DNA from: Saccharothrix sp. NRRL B-16348
GTDB lineage: Bacteria; Actinomycetota; Actinomycetes; Mycobacteriales; Pseudonocardiaceae
Reading direction: 5' to 3'
Length of the DNA: 64,000 nt
Assembly (NCBI RefSeq): GCF_001280085.1
Contig: NZ_LGED01000136.1
Span: 62,001 to 126,000, forward strand
Shown: piece by piece, positions 63,705 through 64,000 of the stretch
Layout: each line of letters starts with the position of its first letter
Position numbering within the stretch: the first letter of the stretch is position 1
Translations under genes and position numbers: made by a program
Notes under the pieces: generated by a model
The model's input: only the letters and a program-made list of their open reading frames with translations
Told to the model about the DNA's origin: nothing
Database searches by the model: none

Positions 63705-63834
63705 GTCGGTCAGGCTACCGCCGTCGTCCGCCCAGCGAACCGCGCCGTGCCGACGGAGCCGGCGATCGGGCGAATGTGTGGCGCCGACCGGTGGGCCGCG
63801 CATCGAAGCGGCGAAGATCGGCTATAACAGCGCG

Positions 63835-64000
63835 ATGCCTGATTCTCCCGTCCTGGAGTCGGTGTCCGCTGCGGATGAGGTGACCGTTCCGACGGCGGCG
63901 CCGGGCGGGTACGACCTGCCAAACGATCCGGAAGCGGAACGGGCGGTTCTCGGCGCCGTGATGACCAGCACCGACGCGATCATCGACGTGGTGGAGCTCG
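63835..64000 (+). CDS. DnaB-like replicative helicase, N-terminal start (runs off window)
   Basis: From ATG 63835 the frame reads a ~27-residue extension, then YDLPNDPEAERAVLGAVMTS and STDAIIDVVEL, the start of the DnaB N-terminal domain (PHN.EAE..VLG..M). The Walker A and catalytic RecA domain lie beyond the window. An extra DnaB beside a relaxase suggests an autonomously replicating or conjugating element that brings its own helicase. Confidence 0.75.
   Translation, partial: MPDSPVLESVSAADEVTVPTAAPGGYDLPNDPEAERAVLGAVMTSTDAIIDVVEL

Overview
The window is high-GC DNA (about 70% G+C) with many GTG starts and ATGA/GTGA stop-start overlaps. It carries an SsgA-like protein, AfsR-type STAND regulators, a soluble P450 and a TcpC-type conjugation operon. 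Together these suggest a mycelial actinomycete, probably Pseudonocardiales (Lentzea/Saccharothrix/Actinosynnema-like). That placement is inference. No rRNA, tRNA or CRISPR array was recognised.

Layout. (1) 1-9.6 kb, minus strand: conjugation module of an integrative or plasmid element. It has a VirB4-like ATPase (running off the left edge), TcpE/PrgI-like, small membrane and TcpC-like proteins. Upstream lie cargo genes: IclR-type wHTH, GP88-like, GNAT, chorismate-lyase-like, secreted proteins and a frameshifted L,D-transpeptidase. (2) 10-16.3 kb: a frameshifted YczE-like membrane protein, an IS110 remnant, a LuxR/STAND activator and a convergent cytochrome P450. (3) 17-27.5 kb: SsgA-like protein, AbrB-like protein and tyrosine integrase, abutting a truncated ThyA-like gene; an RTX fragment; two divergent paralogous envelope proteins; a decayed GH127/ricin-lectin gene; an IS110 remnant.

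(4) 28.3-43.8 kb is the most striking part: two divergent, tightly packed operons. Leftward: a nucleotide-cyclase-like protein with a GUN4-like C-terminus, and an SPFH protein. Rightward: a single-chain SEDS (FtsW/RodA)-class B PBP fusion, a membrane-anchored kinase-like protein, a small membrane protein, a zinc-ribbon GTPase resembling the double-GTPase families, a GAP1-like candidate, a membrane coiled-coil protein and two small proteins, nearly all with 4-nt overlaps. Domain content resembles GTPase-centred conflict/signalling systems of multicellular bacteria, here joined to a private peptidoglycan synthase. This is the best candidate for an undescribed system.

(5) 43.9-55.5 kb is a graveyard of fragments: ISL3 transposase in two complementary pieces, AfsR-like STAND, phage terminase, spermidine-synthase-like, integrase. 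Among them sit a 12-residue-repeat membrane protein and a few intact genes. (6) 55.6-60.7 kb: PadR regulator with a membrane-anchored ECF-like sigma factor, then a second ECF sigma operon whose last gene encodes an Arg-Ala-Leu-Asp low-complexity tract. (7) 60.8-64 kb: MobC-like accessory protein, MOBP-like relaxase and the start of a DnaB-type helicase, i.e. mobilisation and replication functions.

Several genes are broken by single-base indels in otherwise coherent reading (L,D-transpeptidase, YczE, zinc-ribbon gene). Either the island is decaying or the assembly carries indel errors.
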